A stretch of 64,000 bases of DNA from Auanema rhodensis (GCA_964057225.1 OZ059895.1:22144688-22208687); one strand, 5' to 3'. Positions 12,497 to 26,928 are shown, counted from the stretch's first letter. Notes: generated by a model from the sequence alone, not told the origin. Translations and numbers: made by a program.

Positions 12497-14256
12497 CACG
12501 TGTAAGATGAAGAGATGCGGTTTTCAAAATTAGATTCCTCATGTCCATATTAGTCTAAAAACGAATTTTTATCGATATTGGTGCATGGTAACCATGACTT
12601 TGAAATTTACGTGAACTTTAATTTATGCTAATTAAGTGTACACATGATGTGCACTTGGTATGTAACTCGCTTCACGTGAAAGATAAAGAGATGCGGTTTT
12701 CAAAATTAGATTCCCCATTTCCATGTTAGTCTAAAAACAAATTTTTATTGATATTGGTGCATGGTAACCATGACTTTGAAATTTACGTGAACTTTAATTT
12801 ATGCTAATTAAGTGTACACATGATGTGCGCTTGGTATGTAACTCGCTTCACGTGAAAGATAAAGAGATGCGGTTTTCAAAATTAGATTCCCCATTTCCAT
12901 ATTAGTCTAAAAACAAATTTTTATTGATATTGGTGCGTGGCAACCATGACTTTAAAATTTACGTGAACTTTAATTTATGCTAATTAAGTGTACACATGAT
13001 GTGCACTTGGTATGTAACTCGCTTCACGTCAAAGATAAAGAGATGCGGTTTTCAAAATTAGATTCCCCATGTCCATATTAGTCTAAAAACAAATTTTTAT
13101 TAATATTGGTGCATGGTAACCATGACTTTGAAATTTACGTGAACTTTAATTTATGCTAATTAAGTGTACACATGATGTGCACTTGGTATGTAACTCGCTT
13201 CACGTCAAAGATAAAGAGATGCGGTTTTCAAAATTAGATTCCCCATGTCCATATTAGTCTAAAAACAAATTTTTATTAATATTGGTGCATGGTAACCATG
13301 ACTTTGAAATTTACGTGAACTTTAATTTATGCTAATTAAGTGTACACATGATGTGAACTTGGTATGTAACTCGCTTCACGTGAAAGATGAAGAGATGCAG
13401 TTTTCAAAATTAGATTCCTCATGTCCATATTAGTCTAAAAACGAATTTTTATCGATATTGGTGCATGGTAACCATGACTTTGAAATTTACGTGAACTTTA
13501 ATTTATGCTAATTAAGTGTACACATGATGTGCACTTGGTATGTAACTCGCTTCACGTGAAAGATGAAGAGATGCGGTTTTCAAAATTAGATTCCTCATGT
13601 CCATATTAGTCTAAAAACGAATTTTTATCGATATTGGTGCATGGTAACCATGACTTTGAAATTTACGTGAACTTTAATTTATGCTAATTAAGTGTACACA
13701 TGATGTGCACTTGGTATGTAACTCGCTTCACGTGAAAGATAAAGAGATGCGGTTTTCAAAATTAGATTCCCCATTTCCATGTTAGTCTAAAAACAAATTT
13801 TTATTGATATTGGTGCATGGTAACCATGACTTTGAAATTTACGTGAACTTTAATTTATGCTAATTAAGTGTACACATGATGTGCGCTTGGTATGTAACTC
13901 GCTTCACGTGAAAGATAAAGAGATGCGGTTTTCAAAATTAGATTCCCCATTTCCATATTAGTCTAAAAACAAATTTTTATTGATATTGGTGCATGGCAAC
14001 CACGACTTTAAAATTTACGTGAACTTTAATTTATGCTAATTAAGTGTACACATGATGTGCACTTGGTATGTAACTCGCTTCACGTGAAAGATAAAGAGAT
14101 GCGGTTTTCAAAATTAGATTCCCCATTTCCATATTAGTCTAAAAACAAATTTTTATTGATATTGGTGCATGGCAACCACGACTTTAAAATTTACGTGAAC
14201 TTTAATTTATGCTAATTAAGTGTACACATGATGTGCACTTGGTATGTAACTCGCTT
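11617..14256 (+). repeat. 15-monomer (2640 bp) duplication, copy 2
   Basis: Follows copy 1 directly. Its first monomer (11617) is a hybrid: CACGTCAAAGATAAAG at the start as in class C, then T43, G67 and ATCGAT as in class A, so the junction lies between monomer positions about 13 and 43. Copy 2 has its own changes: GTGTAAGATG at 12497, GGTGCGTGG near 12936, and a one-monomer tandem doubling of the CCACGACTTT monomer (13905 and 14081). Confidence 0.82.
14081..14256 (+). repeat. Single-monomer tandem doubling of a marked B monomer
   Basis: This monomer and its left neighbour (13905-14080) both carry the otherwise rare CCACGACTTT variant (14001 and 14177). They are near-identical class B copies side by side, where the parallel positions in the other copies (11441 and 7041) hold a class A monomer. 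A local one-monomer duplication or replacement is the simplest reading. Confidence 0.7.
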
Positions 14257-14960
14257 CACGTCAAAGATAAAGAGATGCGGTTTTCAAAATTAGATTCCCC
14301 ATGTCCATATTAGTCTAAAAACAAATTTTTATTGATATTGGTGCATGGTAACCATGACTTTGAAATTTACGTGAACTTTAATTTATGCTAATTAAGTGTA
14401 CACATGATGTGCACTTGGTATGTAACTCGCTTCACGTCAAAGATAAAGAGATGCGGTTTTCAAAATTAGATTCCCCATGTCCATATTAGTCTAAAAACAA
14501 ATTTTTATTAATATTGGTGCATGGTAACCATGACTTTGAAATTTACGTGAACTTTAATTTATGCTAATTAAGTGTACACATGATGTGCACTTGGTATGTA
14601 ACTCGCTTCACGTGAAAGATGAAGAGATGCGGTTTTCAAAATTAGATTCCTCATGTCCATATTAGTCTAAAAACGAATTTTTATCGATATTGGTGCATGG
14701 TAACCATGACTTTGAAATTTACGTGAACTTTAATTTATGCTAATTAAGTGTACACATGATGTGCACTTGGTATGTAACTCGCTTCACGTGAAAGATAAAG
14801 AGATGCGGTTTTCAAAATTAGATTCCCCATTTCCATGTTAGTCTAAAAACAAATTTTTATTGATATTGGTGCATGGTAACCATGACTTTGAAATTTACGT
14901 GAACTTTAATTTATGCTAATTAAGTGTACACATGATGTGCGCTTGGTATGTAACTCGCTT

Positions 14961-17900
14961 CACGTGAAAGATAAAGAGATGCGGTTTTCAAAATTAGATT
15001 CCCCATTTCCATATTAGTCTAAAAACAAATTTTTATTGATATTGGTGCATGGCAACGATGACTTTAAAATTTACGTGAACTTTAATTTATGCTAATTAAG
15101 TGTACACATGATGTGCACTTGGTATGTAACTCGCTTCACGTCAAAGATAAAGAGATGCGGTTTTCAAAATTAGATTCCCCATGTCCATATTAGTCTAAAA
15201 ACAAATTTTTAGTAATATTGGTGCATGGTAACCATGACTTTGAAATTTACGTGAACTTTAATTTATGCTTATTAAGTGTACACGTGATGTGCACTTGGTA
15301 TGTAACTCGCTTCACGTGAAAGATGAAGAGATGCGGTTTTCAAAATTAGATTCCTCATGTCCATATTAGTCTAAAAACGAATTTTTATCGATATTGGTGC
15401 ATGGTAACCATGACTTTGAAATTTACGTGAACTTTAATTTATGCTAATTAAGTGTACACATGATGTGCGCTTGGTATGTAACTCGCTTCACGTGAAAGAT
15501 AAAGAGATGCGGTTTTCAAAATTAGATTCATCATTTCCATATTAGTCTAAAAACAAATTTTTATTGATATTGGTGCATGGCAACCATGACTTTAAAATTT
15601 ACGTGAACTTTAATTTATGCTAATTAAGTGTACACATGATGTGCACTTGGTATGTAACTCGCTTCACGTCAAAGATAAAGAGATGCGGTTTTCAAAATTA
15701 GATTCCCCATGTCCATATTAGTCTAAAAACAAATTTTTATTAATATTGGTGCATGGTAACCATGACTTTGAAATTTACGTGAACTTTAATTTATGCTAAT
15801 TAAGTGTACACATGATGTGCACTTGGTATGTAACTCGCTTCACGTCAAAGATGAAGAGATGCGGTTTTCAAAATTAGATTCCTCATCTCCATATTAGTCT
15901 AAAAACGAATTTTTATTGATATTGGTGCATGGTAACCATGACTTTGAAATTTACGTGAACTTTAATTTATGCTAATTAAGTGTACACATGATGTGCACTT
16001 GGTATGTAACTCGCTTCACGTGAAAGATGAAGAGATGCGGTTTTCAAAATTAGATTCCTCATGTCCATATTAGTCCAAAAACGAATTTTTATTGATATTG
16101 GTGCATGGTAACCATGACTTTGAAATTTACGTGAACTTTAATTTATGCTTATTAAGTGTACACGTGATGTGCACTTGGTATGTAACTCGCTTCACGTGAA
16201 AGATAAAGGGATGCGGTTTTCAAAATTAGATTCCCCATGTCCATATTAGTCTAAAAACAAATTTTTATTGATATTGGTGCATGGTAACCATGACTTTGAA
16301 ATTTACGTGAACTTTAATTTATGCTAATTAAGTGTACACATGATGTGCTCTTGGTATGTAACTCGCTTCACGTGAAAGATGAAGAGATGCGGTTTTCAAA
16401 ATTAGATTCCCCATTTCCATGTTAGTCTAAAAACAAATTTTTATTGATATTGGTGCATGGCAACCATGACTTTAAAATTTACGTGAACTTTAATTTATGC
16501 TAATTAAGTGTACACATGATGTGCATTTGGTATGTAACTCGCTTCACGTCAAAGATAAAGAGATGCGGTTTTCAAAATTAGATTCCCCATGTCCATATTA
16601 GTCTAAAAACAATTTTTTATTAATATTGGTGCATGGTAACCATGACTTTGAAATTTACGTGAACTTTAATTTATGCTAATTAAGTGTACACATGATGTGC
16701 ACTTGGTATGTAACTCGCTTCACGTGAAAGATGAAGAGATGCGGTTTTCAAAATTAGATTCCTCATGTCCATATTAGTCTGAAAACAAATTTTTGTTGAT
16801 ATTGGTGCATGGCAACCATGACTTTAAAATTTACGTGAACTTTAATTTATGCTAATTAAGTGTACACATGATGTGCACTTGGTATGTAACTCGCTTCACG
16901 TCAAAGATAAAGAGATGCGGTTTTCAAAATTAGATTCCCCATGTCCATATTAGTCTAAAAACAATTTTTGATTAATATTGGTGCATGGTAACCATGACTT
17001 TGAAATTTACGTGAACTTTAATTTATGCTAATTAAGTGTACACATGATGTGCGCTTGGTATGTAACTCGCTTCACGTGAAAGATAAAGAGATGCGGTTTT
17101 CAAAATTAGATTCCCCATTTCCATATTAGTCTGAAAACAAATTTTTGTTGATATTGGTGCATGGCAACCATGACTTTAAAATTTACGTGAACTTTAATTT
17201 ATGCTAATTAAGTGTACACATGATGTGCACTTGGTATGTAACTCGCTTCACGTCAAAGATAAAGAGATGCGGTTTTCAAAATTAGATTCCCCATGTCCAT
17301 ATTAGTCTAAAAACAAATTTTTATTAATATTGGTGCATGGTAACCATGACTTTGAAATTTACGTGAACTTTAATTTATGCTAATTAAGTGTACACATGAT
17401 GTGCACTTGGTATGTAACTCGCTTCACGTGAAAGATGAAGAGATGCGGTTTTCAAAATTAGATTCCTCATGTCCATATTAGTCTAAAAACGAATTTTTAT
17501 TGATATTGGTGCATGGTAACCATGACTTTGAAATTTACGTGAACTTTAATTTATGCTTATTAAGTGTACACGTGATGTGCACTTGGTATGTAACTCGCTT
17601 CACGTGAAAGATAAAGGGATGCGGTTTTCAAAATTAGATTCCCCATGTCCATATTAGTCTAAAAACAAATTTTTATTGATATTGGTGCATGGCAACCATG
17701 ACTTTGAAATTTACGTGAACTTTAATTTATGCTAATTAAGTGTACACATGATGTGCACTTGGTATGTAACTCGCTTCACGTGAAAGATGAAGAGATGCGG
17801 TTTTCAAAATTAGATTCCTCATGTCCATATTAGTCTAAAAACGAATTTTTATCGATATTGGTGCATGGTAACCATGACTTTGAAATTTACGTGAACTTTA

Positions 17901-20592
17901 ATTTATGCTAATTAAGTGTACACATGATGTGCACTTGGTATGTAACTCGCTTCACGTCAAAGATAAAGAGATGCGGTTTTCAAAATTAGATTCCCCATTT
18001 CCATATTAGTCTGAAAACAAATTTTTATTGATATTGGTGCATGGCAACCATGACTTTAAAATTTACGTGAACTTTAATTTATGCTAATTAAGTGTACACA
18101 TGATGTGCACTTGGTATGTAACTCGCTTCACGTCAAAGATAAAGAGATGCGGTTTTCAAAATTAGATTCCCCATGTCCATATTAGTCTAAAAACAATTTT
18201 TTATTAATATTGGTGCATGGTAACCATGACTTTGAAATTTACGTGAACTTTAATTTATGCTAATTAAGTGTACACATGATGTGCACTTGGTATGTAACTC
18301 GCTTCACGTGAAAGATGAAGAGATGCGGTTTTCAAAATTAGATTCCTCATGTCCATATTAGTCTGAAAACAAATTTTTGTTGATATTGGTGCATGGCAAC
18401 CATGACTTTAAAATTTACGTGAACTTTAATTTATGCTAATTAAGTGTACACATGATGTGCACTTGGTATGTAACTCGCTTCACGTCAAAGATAAAGAGAT
18501 GCGGTTTTCAAAATTAGATTCCCCATGTCCATATTAGTCTAAAAACAATTTTTTATTAATATTGGTGCATGGTAACCATGACTTTGAAATTTACGTGAAC
18601 TTTAATTTATGCTAATTAAGTGTACACATGATGTGCGCTTGGTATGTAACTCGCTTCACGTGAAAGATAAAGAGATGCGGTTTTCAAAATTAGATTCCCC
18701 ATTTCCATATTAGTCTGAAAACAAATTTTTGTTGATATTGGTGCATGGCAACCATGACTTTAAAATTTACGTGAACTTTAATTTATGCTAATTAAGTGTA
18801 CACATGATGTGCACTTGGTATGTAACTCGCTTCACGTCAAAGATAAAGAGATGCGGTTTTCAAAATTAGATTCCCCATGTCCATATTAGTCTAAAAACAA
18901 ATTTTTATTAATATTGGTGCATGGTAACCATGACTTTGAAATTTACGTGAACTTTAATTTATGCTAATTAAGTGTACACATGATGTGCACTTGGTATGTA
19001 ACTCGCTTCACGTGAAAGATGAAGAGATGCGGTTTTCAAAATTAGATTCCTCATGTCCATATTAGTCTAAAAACGAATTTTTATTGATATTGGTGCATGG
19101 TAACCATGACTTTGAAATTTACGTGAACTTTAATTTATGCTTATTAAGTGTACACGTGATGTGCACTTGGTATGTAACTCGCTTCACGTGAAAGATAAAG
19201 GGATGCGGTTTTCATAATTAGATTCCCCATGTCCATATTAGTCTAAAAACAAATTTTTATTGATATTGGTGCATGGCAACCATGACTTTGAAATTTACGT
19301 GAACTTTAATTTATGCTAATTAAGTGTACACATGATGTGCACTTGGTATGTAACTCGCTTCACGTCAAAGATAAAGAGATGCGGTTTTCAAAATTAGATT
19401 CCCCATGTCCATATTAGTCTAAAAACAAATTTTTATTAATATTGGTGCATGGTAACCATGACTTTGAAATTTACGTGAACTTTAATTTATGCTAATTAAG
19501 TGTACACATGATGTGCACTTGGTATGTAACTCGCTTCACGTGAAAGATGAAGAGATGCGGTTTTCAAAATTAGATTCCTCATGTCCATATTAGTCTAAAA
19601 ACGAATTTTTATTGATATTGGTGCATGGTAACCATGACTTTGAAATTTACGTGAACTTCAATTTATGCTTATTAAGTGTACACGTGATGTGCACTTGGTA
19701 TGTAACTCGCTTCACGTGAAAGATAAAGGGATGCGGTTTTCAAAATTAGATTCCCCATGTCCATATTAGTCTAAAAACAAATTTTTATTGATATTGGTGC
19801 ATGGTAACCATGACTTTGAAATTTACGTGAACTTTAATTTATGCTAATTAAGTGTACACATGATGTGCTCTTGGTATGTAACTCGCTTCACGTGAAAGAT
19901 GAAGAGATGCGGTTTTCAAAATTAGATTCCCCATGTCCATATTAGTCTAAAAACAATTTTTTATTAATATTGGTGCATGGTAACCATGACTTTAAAATTT
20001 ACGTGAACTTTAATTTATGCTAATTAAGTGTACACATGATGTGCGCTTGGTATGTAACTCGCTTCACGTGAAAGATAAAGAGATGCGGTTTTCAAAATTA
20101 GATTCCCCATGTCCATATTAGTCTAAAAACAAATTTTTATCAATATTGGTGCATGGTAACCATGACTTTGAAATTTACGTGAACTTTAATTTATGCTAAT
20201 TAAGTGTACACATGATGTGCACTTGGTATGTAACTCGCTTCACGTGAAAGATGAAGAGATGCGGTTTTCAAAATTAGATTCCTCATGTCCATATTAGTCT
20301 AAAAACGAATTTTTATTGATATTGGTGCATGGTAACCATGACTTTGAAATTTACGTGAACTTTAATTTATGCTTATTAAGTGTACACGTGATGTGCACTT
20401 GGTATGTAACTCGCTTCACGTGAAAGATAAAGGGATGCGGTTTTCAAAATTAGATTCCCCATGTCCATATTAGTCTAAAAACAAATTTTTATTGATATTG
20501 GTGCATGGTAACCATGACTTTGAAATTTACGTGAACTTTAATTTATGCTAATTAAGTGTACACATGATGTGCGCTTGGTATGTAACTCGCTT
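14961..20592 (+). repeat. 32-monomer (5632 bp) segmental duplication, copy 1
   Basis: Repeats in tandem at +5632 bp (32 x 176). Rare markers shared by both copies are GGCAACGATG at 15051 and 20683, GATTCATCATTTCC at 15525 and 21157, CATCTCC near 15885, AGTCCAAAAAC near 16071, GTGCATTTGG near 16515, AATTTTTGATTAAT near 16963, TTCATAATTA at 19211 and 24843, and GTGAACTTCAATTT at 19651 and 25283. I found no difference between the copies at the marker sites checked, which points to a recent event. Many monomers carry CTGAAAAC (G61) and TTTTTGTTGAT, variants absent from Zone I. A 9-monomer (1584 bp) sub-repeat of these lies within (CTGAAAAC at 16780 and 18364; 17132 and 18716). Confidence 0.92.
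20417..20592 (+). repeat. Hybrid junction monomer of the 32-monomer duplication
   Basis: The first part (AAAGGG, CCCATGTCC, ATATTAG) matches the E monomer at 26049. The final part (GCGCTT) matches the D monomer at 14785-14960 that precedes copy 1, whereas 26049 ends GCACTT. The exchange point therefore lies between monomer positions about 54 and 157. Same kind of in-register chimera as at 7921. Confidence 0.8.
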
Positions 20593-23500
20593 CACGTGAA
20601 AGATAAAGAGATGCGGTTTTCAAAATTAGATTCCCCATTTCCATATTAGTCTAAAAACAAATTTTTATTGATATTGGTGCATGGCAACGATGACTTTAAA
20701 ATTTACGTGAACTTTAATTTATGCTAATTAAGTGTACACATGATGTGCACTTGGTATGTAACTCGCTTCACGTCAAAGATAAAGAGATGCGGTTTTCAAA
20801 ATTAGATTCCCCATGTCCATATTAGTCTAAAAACAAATTTTTAGTAATATTGGTGCATGGTAACCATGACTTTGAAATTTACGTGAACTTTAATTTATGC
20901 TTATTAAGTGTACACGTGATGTGCACTTGGTATGTAACTCGCTTCACGTGAAAGATGAAGAGATGCGGTTTTCAAAATTAGATTCCTCATGTCCATATTA
21001 GTCTAAAAACGAATTTTTATCGATATTGGTGCATGGTAACCATGACTTTGAAATTTACGTGAACTTTAATTTATGCTAATTAAGTGTACACATGATGTGC
21101 GCTTGGTATGTAACTCGCTTCACGTGAAAGATAAAGAGATGCGGTTTTCAAAATTAGATTCATCATTTCCATATTAGTCTAAAAACAAATTTTTATTGAT
21201 ATTGGTGCATGGCAACCATGACTTTAAAATTTACGTGAACTTTAATTTATGCTAATTAAGTGTACACATGATGTGCACTTGGTATGTAACTCGCTTCACG
21301 TCAAAGATAAAGAGATGCGGTTTTCAAAATTAGATTCCCCATGTCCATATTAGTCTAAAAACAAATTTTTATTAATATTGGTGCATGGTAACCATGACTT
21401 TGAAATTTACGTGAACTTTAATTTATGCTAATTAAGTGTACACATGATGTGCACTTGGTATGTAACTCGCTTCACGTCAAAGATGAAGAGATGCGGTTTT
21501 CAAAATTAGATTCCTCATCTCCATATTAGTCTAAAAACGAATTTTTATTGATATTGGTGCATGGTAACCATGACTTTGAAATTTACGTGAACTTTAATTT
21601 ATGCTAATTAAGTGTACACATGATGTGCACTTGGTATGTAACTCGCTTCACGTGAAAGATGAAGAGATGCGGTTTTCAAAATTAGATTCCTCATGTCCAT
21701 ATTAGTCCAAAAACGAATTTTTATTGATATTGGTGCATGGTAACCATGACTTTGAAATTTACGTGAACTTTAATTTATGCTTATTAAGTGTACACGTGAT
21801 GTGCACTTGGTATGTAACTCGCTTCACGTGAAAGATAAAGGGATGCGGTTTTCAAAATTAGATTCCCCATGTCCATATTAGTCTAAAAACAAATTTTTAT
21901 TGATATTGGTGCATGGTAACCATGACTTTGAAATTTACGTGAACTTTAATTTATGCTAATTAAGTGTACACATGATGTGCTCTTGGTATGTAACTCGCTT
22001 CACGTGAAAGATGAAGAGATGCGGTTTTCAAAATTAGATTCCCCATTTCCATGTTAGTCTAAAAACAAATTTTTATTGATATTGGTGCATGGCAACCATG
22101 ACTTTAAAATTTACGTGAACTTTAATTTATGCTAATTAAGTGTACACATGATGTGCATTTGGTATGTAACTCGCTTCACGTCAAAGATAAAGAGATGCGG
22201 TTTTCAAAATTAGATTCCCCATGTCCATATTAGTCTAAAAACAATTTTTTATTAATATTGGTGCATGGTAACCATGACTTTGAAATTTACGTGAACTTTA
22301 ATTTATGCTAATTAAGTGTACACATGATGTGCACTTGGTATGTAACTCGCTTCACGTGAAAGATGAAGAGATGCGGTTTTCAAAATTAGATTCCTCATGT
22401 CCATATTAGTCTGAAAACAAATTTTTGTTGATATTGGTGCATGGCAACCATGACTTTAAAATTTACGTGAACTTTAATTTATGCTAATTAAGTGTACACA
22501 TGATGTGCACTTGGTATGTAACTCGCTTCACGTCAAAGATAAAGAGATGCGGTTTTCAAAATTAGATTCCCCATGTCCATATTAGTCTAAAAACAATTTT
22601 TGATTAATATTGGTGCATGGTAACCATGACTTTGAAATTTACGTGAACTTTAATTTATGCTAATTAAGTGTACACATGATGTGCGCTTGGTATGTAACTC
22701 GCTTCACGTGAAAGATAAAGAGATGCGGTTTTCAAAATTAGATTCCCCATTTCCATATTAGTCTGAAAACAAATTTTTGTTGATATTGGTGCATGGCAAC
22801 CATGACTTTAAAATTTACGTGAACTTTAATTTATGCTAATTAAGTGTACACATGATGTGCACTTGGTATGTAACTCGCTTCACGTCAAAGATAAAGAGAT
22901 GCGGTTTTCAAAATTAGATTCCCCATGTCCATATTAGTCTAAAAACAAATTTTTATTAATATTGGTGCATGGTAACCATGACTTTGAAATTTACGTGAAC
23001 TTTAATTTATGCTAATTAAGTGTACACATGATGTGCACTTGGTATGTAACTCGCTTCACGTGAAAGATGAAGAGATGCGGTTTTCAAAATTAGATTCCTC
23101 ATGTCCATATTAGTCTAAAAACGAATTTTTATTGATATTGGTGCATGGTAACCATGACTTTGAAATTTACGTGAACTTTAATTTATGCTTATTAAGTGTA
23201 CACGTGATGTGCACTTGGTATGTAACTCGCTTCACGTGAAAGATAAAGGGATGCGGTTTTCAAAATTAGATTCCCCATGTCCATATTAGTCTAAAAACAA
23301 ATTTTTATTGATATTGGTGCATGGCAACCATGACTTTGAAATTTACGTGAACTTTAATTTATGCTAATTAAGTGTACACATGATGTGCACTTGGTATGTA
23401 ACTCGCTTCACGTGAAAGATGAAGAGATGCGGTTTTCAAAATTAGATTCCTCATGTCCATATTAGTCTAAAAACGAATTTTTATCGATATTGGTGCATGG

Positions 23501-26224
23501 TAACCATGACTTTGAAATTTACGTGAACTTTAATTTATGCTAATTAAGTGTACACATGATGTGCACTTGGTATGTAACTCGCTTCACGTCAAAGATAAAG
23601 AGATGCGGTTTTCAAAATTAGATTCCCCATTTCCATATTAGTCTGAAAACAAATTTTTATTGATATTGGTGCATGGCAACCATGACTTTAAAATTTACGT
23701 GAACTTTAATTTATGCTAATTAAGTGTACACATGATGTGCACTTGGTATGTAACTCGCTTCACGTCAAAGATAAAGAGATGCGGTTTTCAAAATTAGATT
23801 CCCCATGTCCATATTAGTCTAAAAACAATTTTTTATTAATATTGGTGCATGGTAACCATGACTTTGAAATTTACGTGAACTTTAATTTATGCTAATTAAG
23901 TGTACACATGATGTGCACTTGGTATGTAACTCGCTTCACGTGAAAGATGAAGAGATGCGGTTTTCAAAATTAGATTCCTCATGTCCATATTAGTCTGAAA
24001 ACAAATTTTTGTTGATATTGGTGCATGGCAACCATGACTTTAAAATTTACGTGAACTTTAATTTATGCTAATTAAGTGTACACATGATGTGCACTTGGTA
24101 TGTAACTCGCTTCACGTCAAAGATAAAGAGATGCGGTTTTCAAAATTAGATTCCCCATGTCCATATTAGTCTAAAAACAATTTTTTATTAATATTGGTGC
24201 ATGGTAACCATGACTTTGAAATTTACGTGAACTTTAATTTATGCTAATTAAGTGTACACATGATGTGCGCTTGGTATGTAACTCGCTTCACGTGAAAGAT
24301 AAAGAGATGCGGTTTTCAAAATTAGATTCCCCATTTCCATATTAGTCTGAAAACAAATTTTTGTTGATATTGGTGCATGGCAACCATGACTTTAAAATTT
24401 ACGTGAACTTTAATTTATGCTAATTAAGTGTACACATGATGTGCACTTGGTATGTAACTCGCTTCACGTCAAAGATAAAGAGATGCGGTTTTCAAAATTA
24501 GATTCCCCATGTCCATATTAGTCTAAAAACAAATTTTTATTAATATTGGTGCATGGTAACCATGACTTTGAAATTTACGTGAACTTTAATTTATGCTAAT
24601 TAAGTGTACACATGATGTGCACTTGGTATGTAACTCGCTTCACGTGAAAGATGAAGAGATGCGGTTTTCAAAATTAGATTCCTCATGTCCATATTAGTCT
24701 AAAAACGAATTTTTATTGATATTGGTGCATGGTAACCATGACTTTGAAATTTACGTGAACTTTAATTTATGCTTATTAAGTGTACACGTGATGTGCACTT
24801 GGTATGTAACTCGCTTCACGTGAAAGATAAAGGGATGCGGTTTTCATAATTAGATTCCCCATGTCCATATTAGTCTAAAAACAAATTTTTATTGATATTG
24901 GTGCATGGCAACCATGACTTTGAAATTTACGTGAACTTTAATTTATGCTAATTAAGTGTACACATGATGTGCACTTGGTATGTAACTCGCTTCACGTCAA
25001 AGATAAAGAGATGCGGTTTTCAAAATTAGATTCCCCATGTCCATATTAGTCTAAAAACAAATTTTTATTAATATTGGTGCATGGTAACCATGACTTTGAA
25101 ATTTACGTGAACTTTAATTTATGCTAATTAAGTGTACACATGATGTGCACTTGGTATGTAACTCGCTTCACGTGAAAGATGAAGAGATGCGGTTTTCAAA
25201 ATTAGATTCCTCATGTCCATATTAGTCTAAAAACGAATTTTTATTGATATTGGTGCATGGTAACCATGACTTTGAAATTTACGTGAACTTCAATTTATGC
25301 TTATTAAGTGTACACGTGATGTGCACTTGGTATGTAACTCGCTTCACGTGAAAGATAAAGGGATGCGGTTTTCAAAATTAGATTCCCCATGTCCATATTA
25401 GTCTAAAAACAAATTTTTATTGATATTGGTGCATGGTAACCATGACTTTGAAATTTACGTGAACTTTAATTTATGCTAATTAAGTGTACACATGATGTGC
25501 TCTTGGTATGTAACTCGCTTCACGTGAAAGATGAAGAGATGCGGTTTTCAAAATTAGATTCCCCATGTCCATATTAGTCTAAAAACAATTTTTTATTAAT
25601 ATTGGTGCATGGTAACCATGACTTTAAAATTTACGTGAACTTTAATTTATGCTAATTAAGTGTACACATGATGTGCGCTTGGTATGTAACTCGCTTCACG
25701 TGAAAGATAAAGAGATGCGGTTTTCAAAATTAGATTCCCCATGTCCATATTAGTCTAAAAACAAATTTTTATCAATATTGGTGCATGGTAACCATGACTT
25801 TGAAATTTACGTGAACTTTAATTTATGCTAATTAAGTGTACACATGATGTGCACTTGGTATGTAACTCGCTTCACGTGAAAGATGAAGAGATGCGGTTTT
25901 CAAAATTAGATTCCTCATGTCCATATTAGTCTAAAAACGAATTTTTATTGATATTGGTGCATGGTAACCATGACTTTGAAATTTACGTGAACTTTAATTT
26001 ATGCTTATTAAGTGTACACGTGATGTGCACTTGGTATGTAACTCGCTTCACGTGAAAGATAAAGGGATGCGGTTTTCAAAATTAGATTCCCCATGTCCAT
26101 ATTAGTCTAAAAACAAATTTTTATTGATATTGGTGCATGGTAACCATGACTTTGAAATTTACGTGAACTTTAATTTATGCTAATTAAGTGTACACATGAT
26201 GTGCACTTGGTATGTAACTCGCTT
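20593..26224 (+). repeat. 32-monomer (5632 bp) segmental duplication, copy 2
   Basis: Starts in the same phase as copy 1 and repeats its monomer order and rare variants. The match ends in the E-type monomer at 26049-26224 (AAAGGG, GCACTT), which replaces the D-type monomer preceding copy 1. Part of this copy (about 22353-27500) was in turn the likely template, or shares a template, with 30273 onwards. Confidence 0.92.
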
Positions 26225-26928
26225 CACGTGAAAGATGAAGAGATGCGGTTTTCAAAATTAGATTCCTCATGTCCATATTAGTCTAAAAACGAATTTTTAT
26301 CGATATTGGTGCATGGTAACCATGACTTTGAAATTTACGTGAACTTTAATTTATGCTTATTAAGTGTACACGTGATGTGCACTTGGTATGTAACTCGCTT
26401 CACGTGAACGATAAAGGGATGCGGTTTTCAAAATTAGATTCCTCATGTCCATATTAGTCTAAAAACGAATTTTTATTGATATTGGTGCATGGTAACCATG
26501 ACTTTGAAATTTACGTGAACTTTAATTTATGCTAATTAAGTGTACACATGATGTGCACTTGGTATGTAACTCGCTTCACGTGAAAGATGAAGAGATGCGG
26601 TTTTCAAAATTAGATTCCTCATGTTCATATTAGTCTAAAAACGAATTTTTATCGATATTGGTGCATGGTAACCATGACTTTGAAATTTACGTGAACTTTA
26701 ATTTATGCTTATTAAGTGTACACATGATGTGCACTTGGTATGTAACTCGCTTCACGTGAAAGATGAAGAGATGCGGTTTTCAAAATTAGATTCCTCATGT
26801 CCATATTAGTCTAAAAACGAATTTTTATTGATATTGGTGCATGGTAACCATGACTTTGAAATTTACGTGAACTTTAATTTATGCTTATTAAGTGTACACG
26901 TGATGTGCACTTGGTATGTAACTCGCTT

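Larger units (their letters stand above)
1..14784 (+). repeat. Zone I: A-D-B-C higher-order repeats of 4-5 monomers
   Basis: Monomer classes cycle in order. A has G13, T43, G67 and ATCGAT. D has CCATTTCCATGTTAG with GGTAACC. B has CCATTTCCATATTAG with GGCAACC and TTTAAAA. C starts CACGTC and has TTAAT at 76-80. The sequence A-D-B-C (704 bp) is visible from 529, and A-D-B-C-C (880 bp) from 4577, 5457, 8977, 9857 and 12497. The cycle is interrupted by extra or missing monomers, for example A-like and E-like (AAAAGG) copies at 1233-1584. There is no gene or foreign insertion. The zone is itself organised by the nested 15- and 25-monomer duplications listed separately. Confidence 0.85.
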
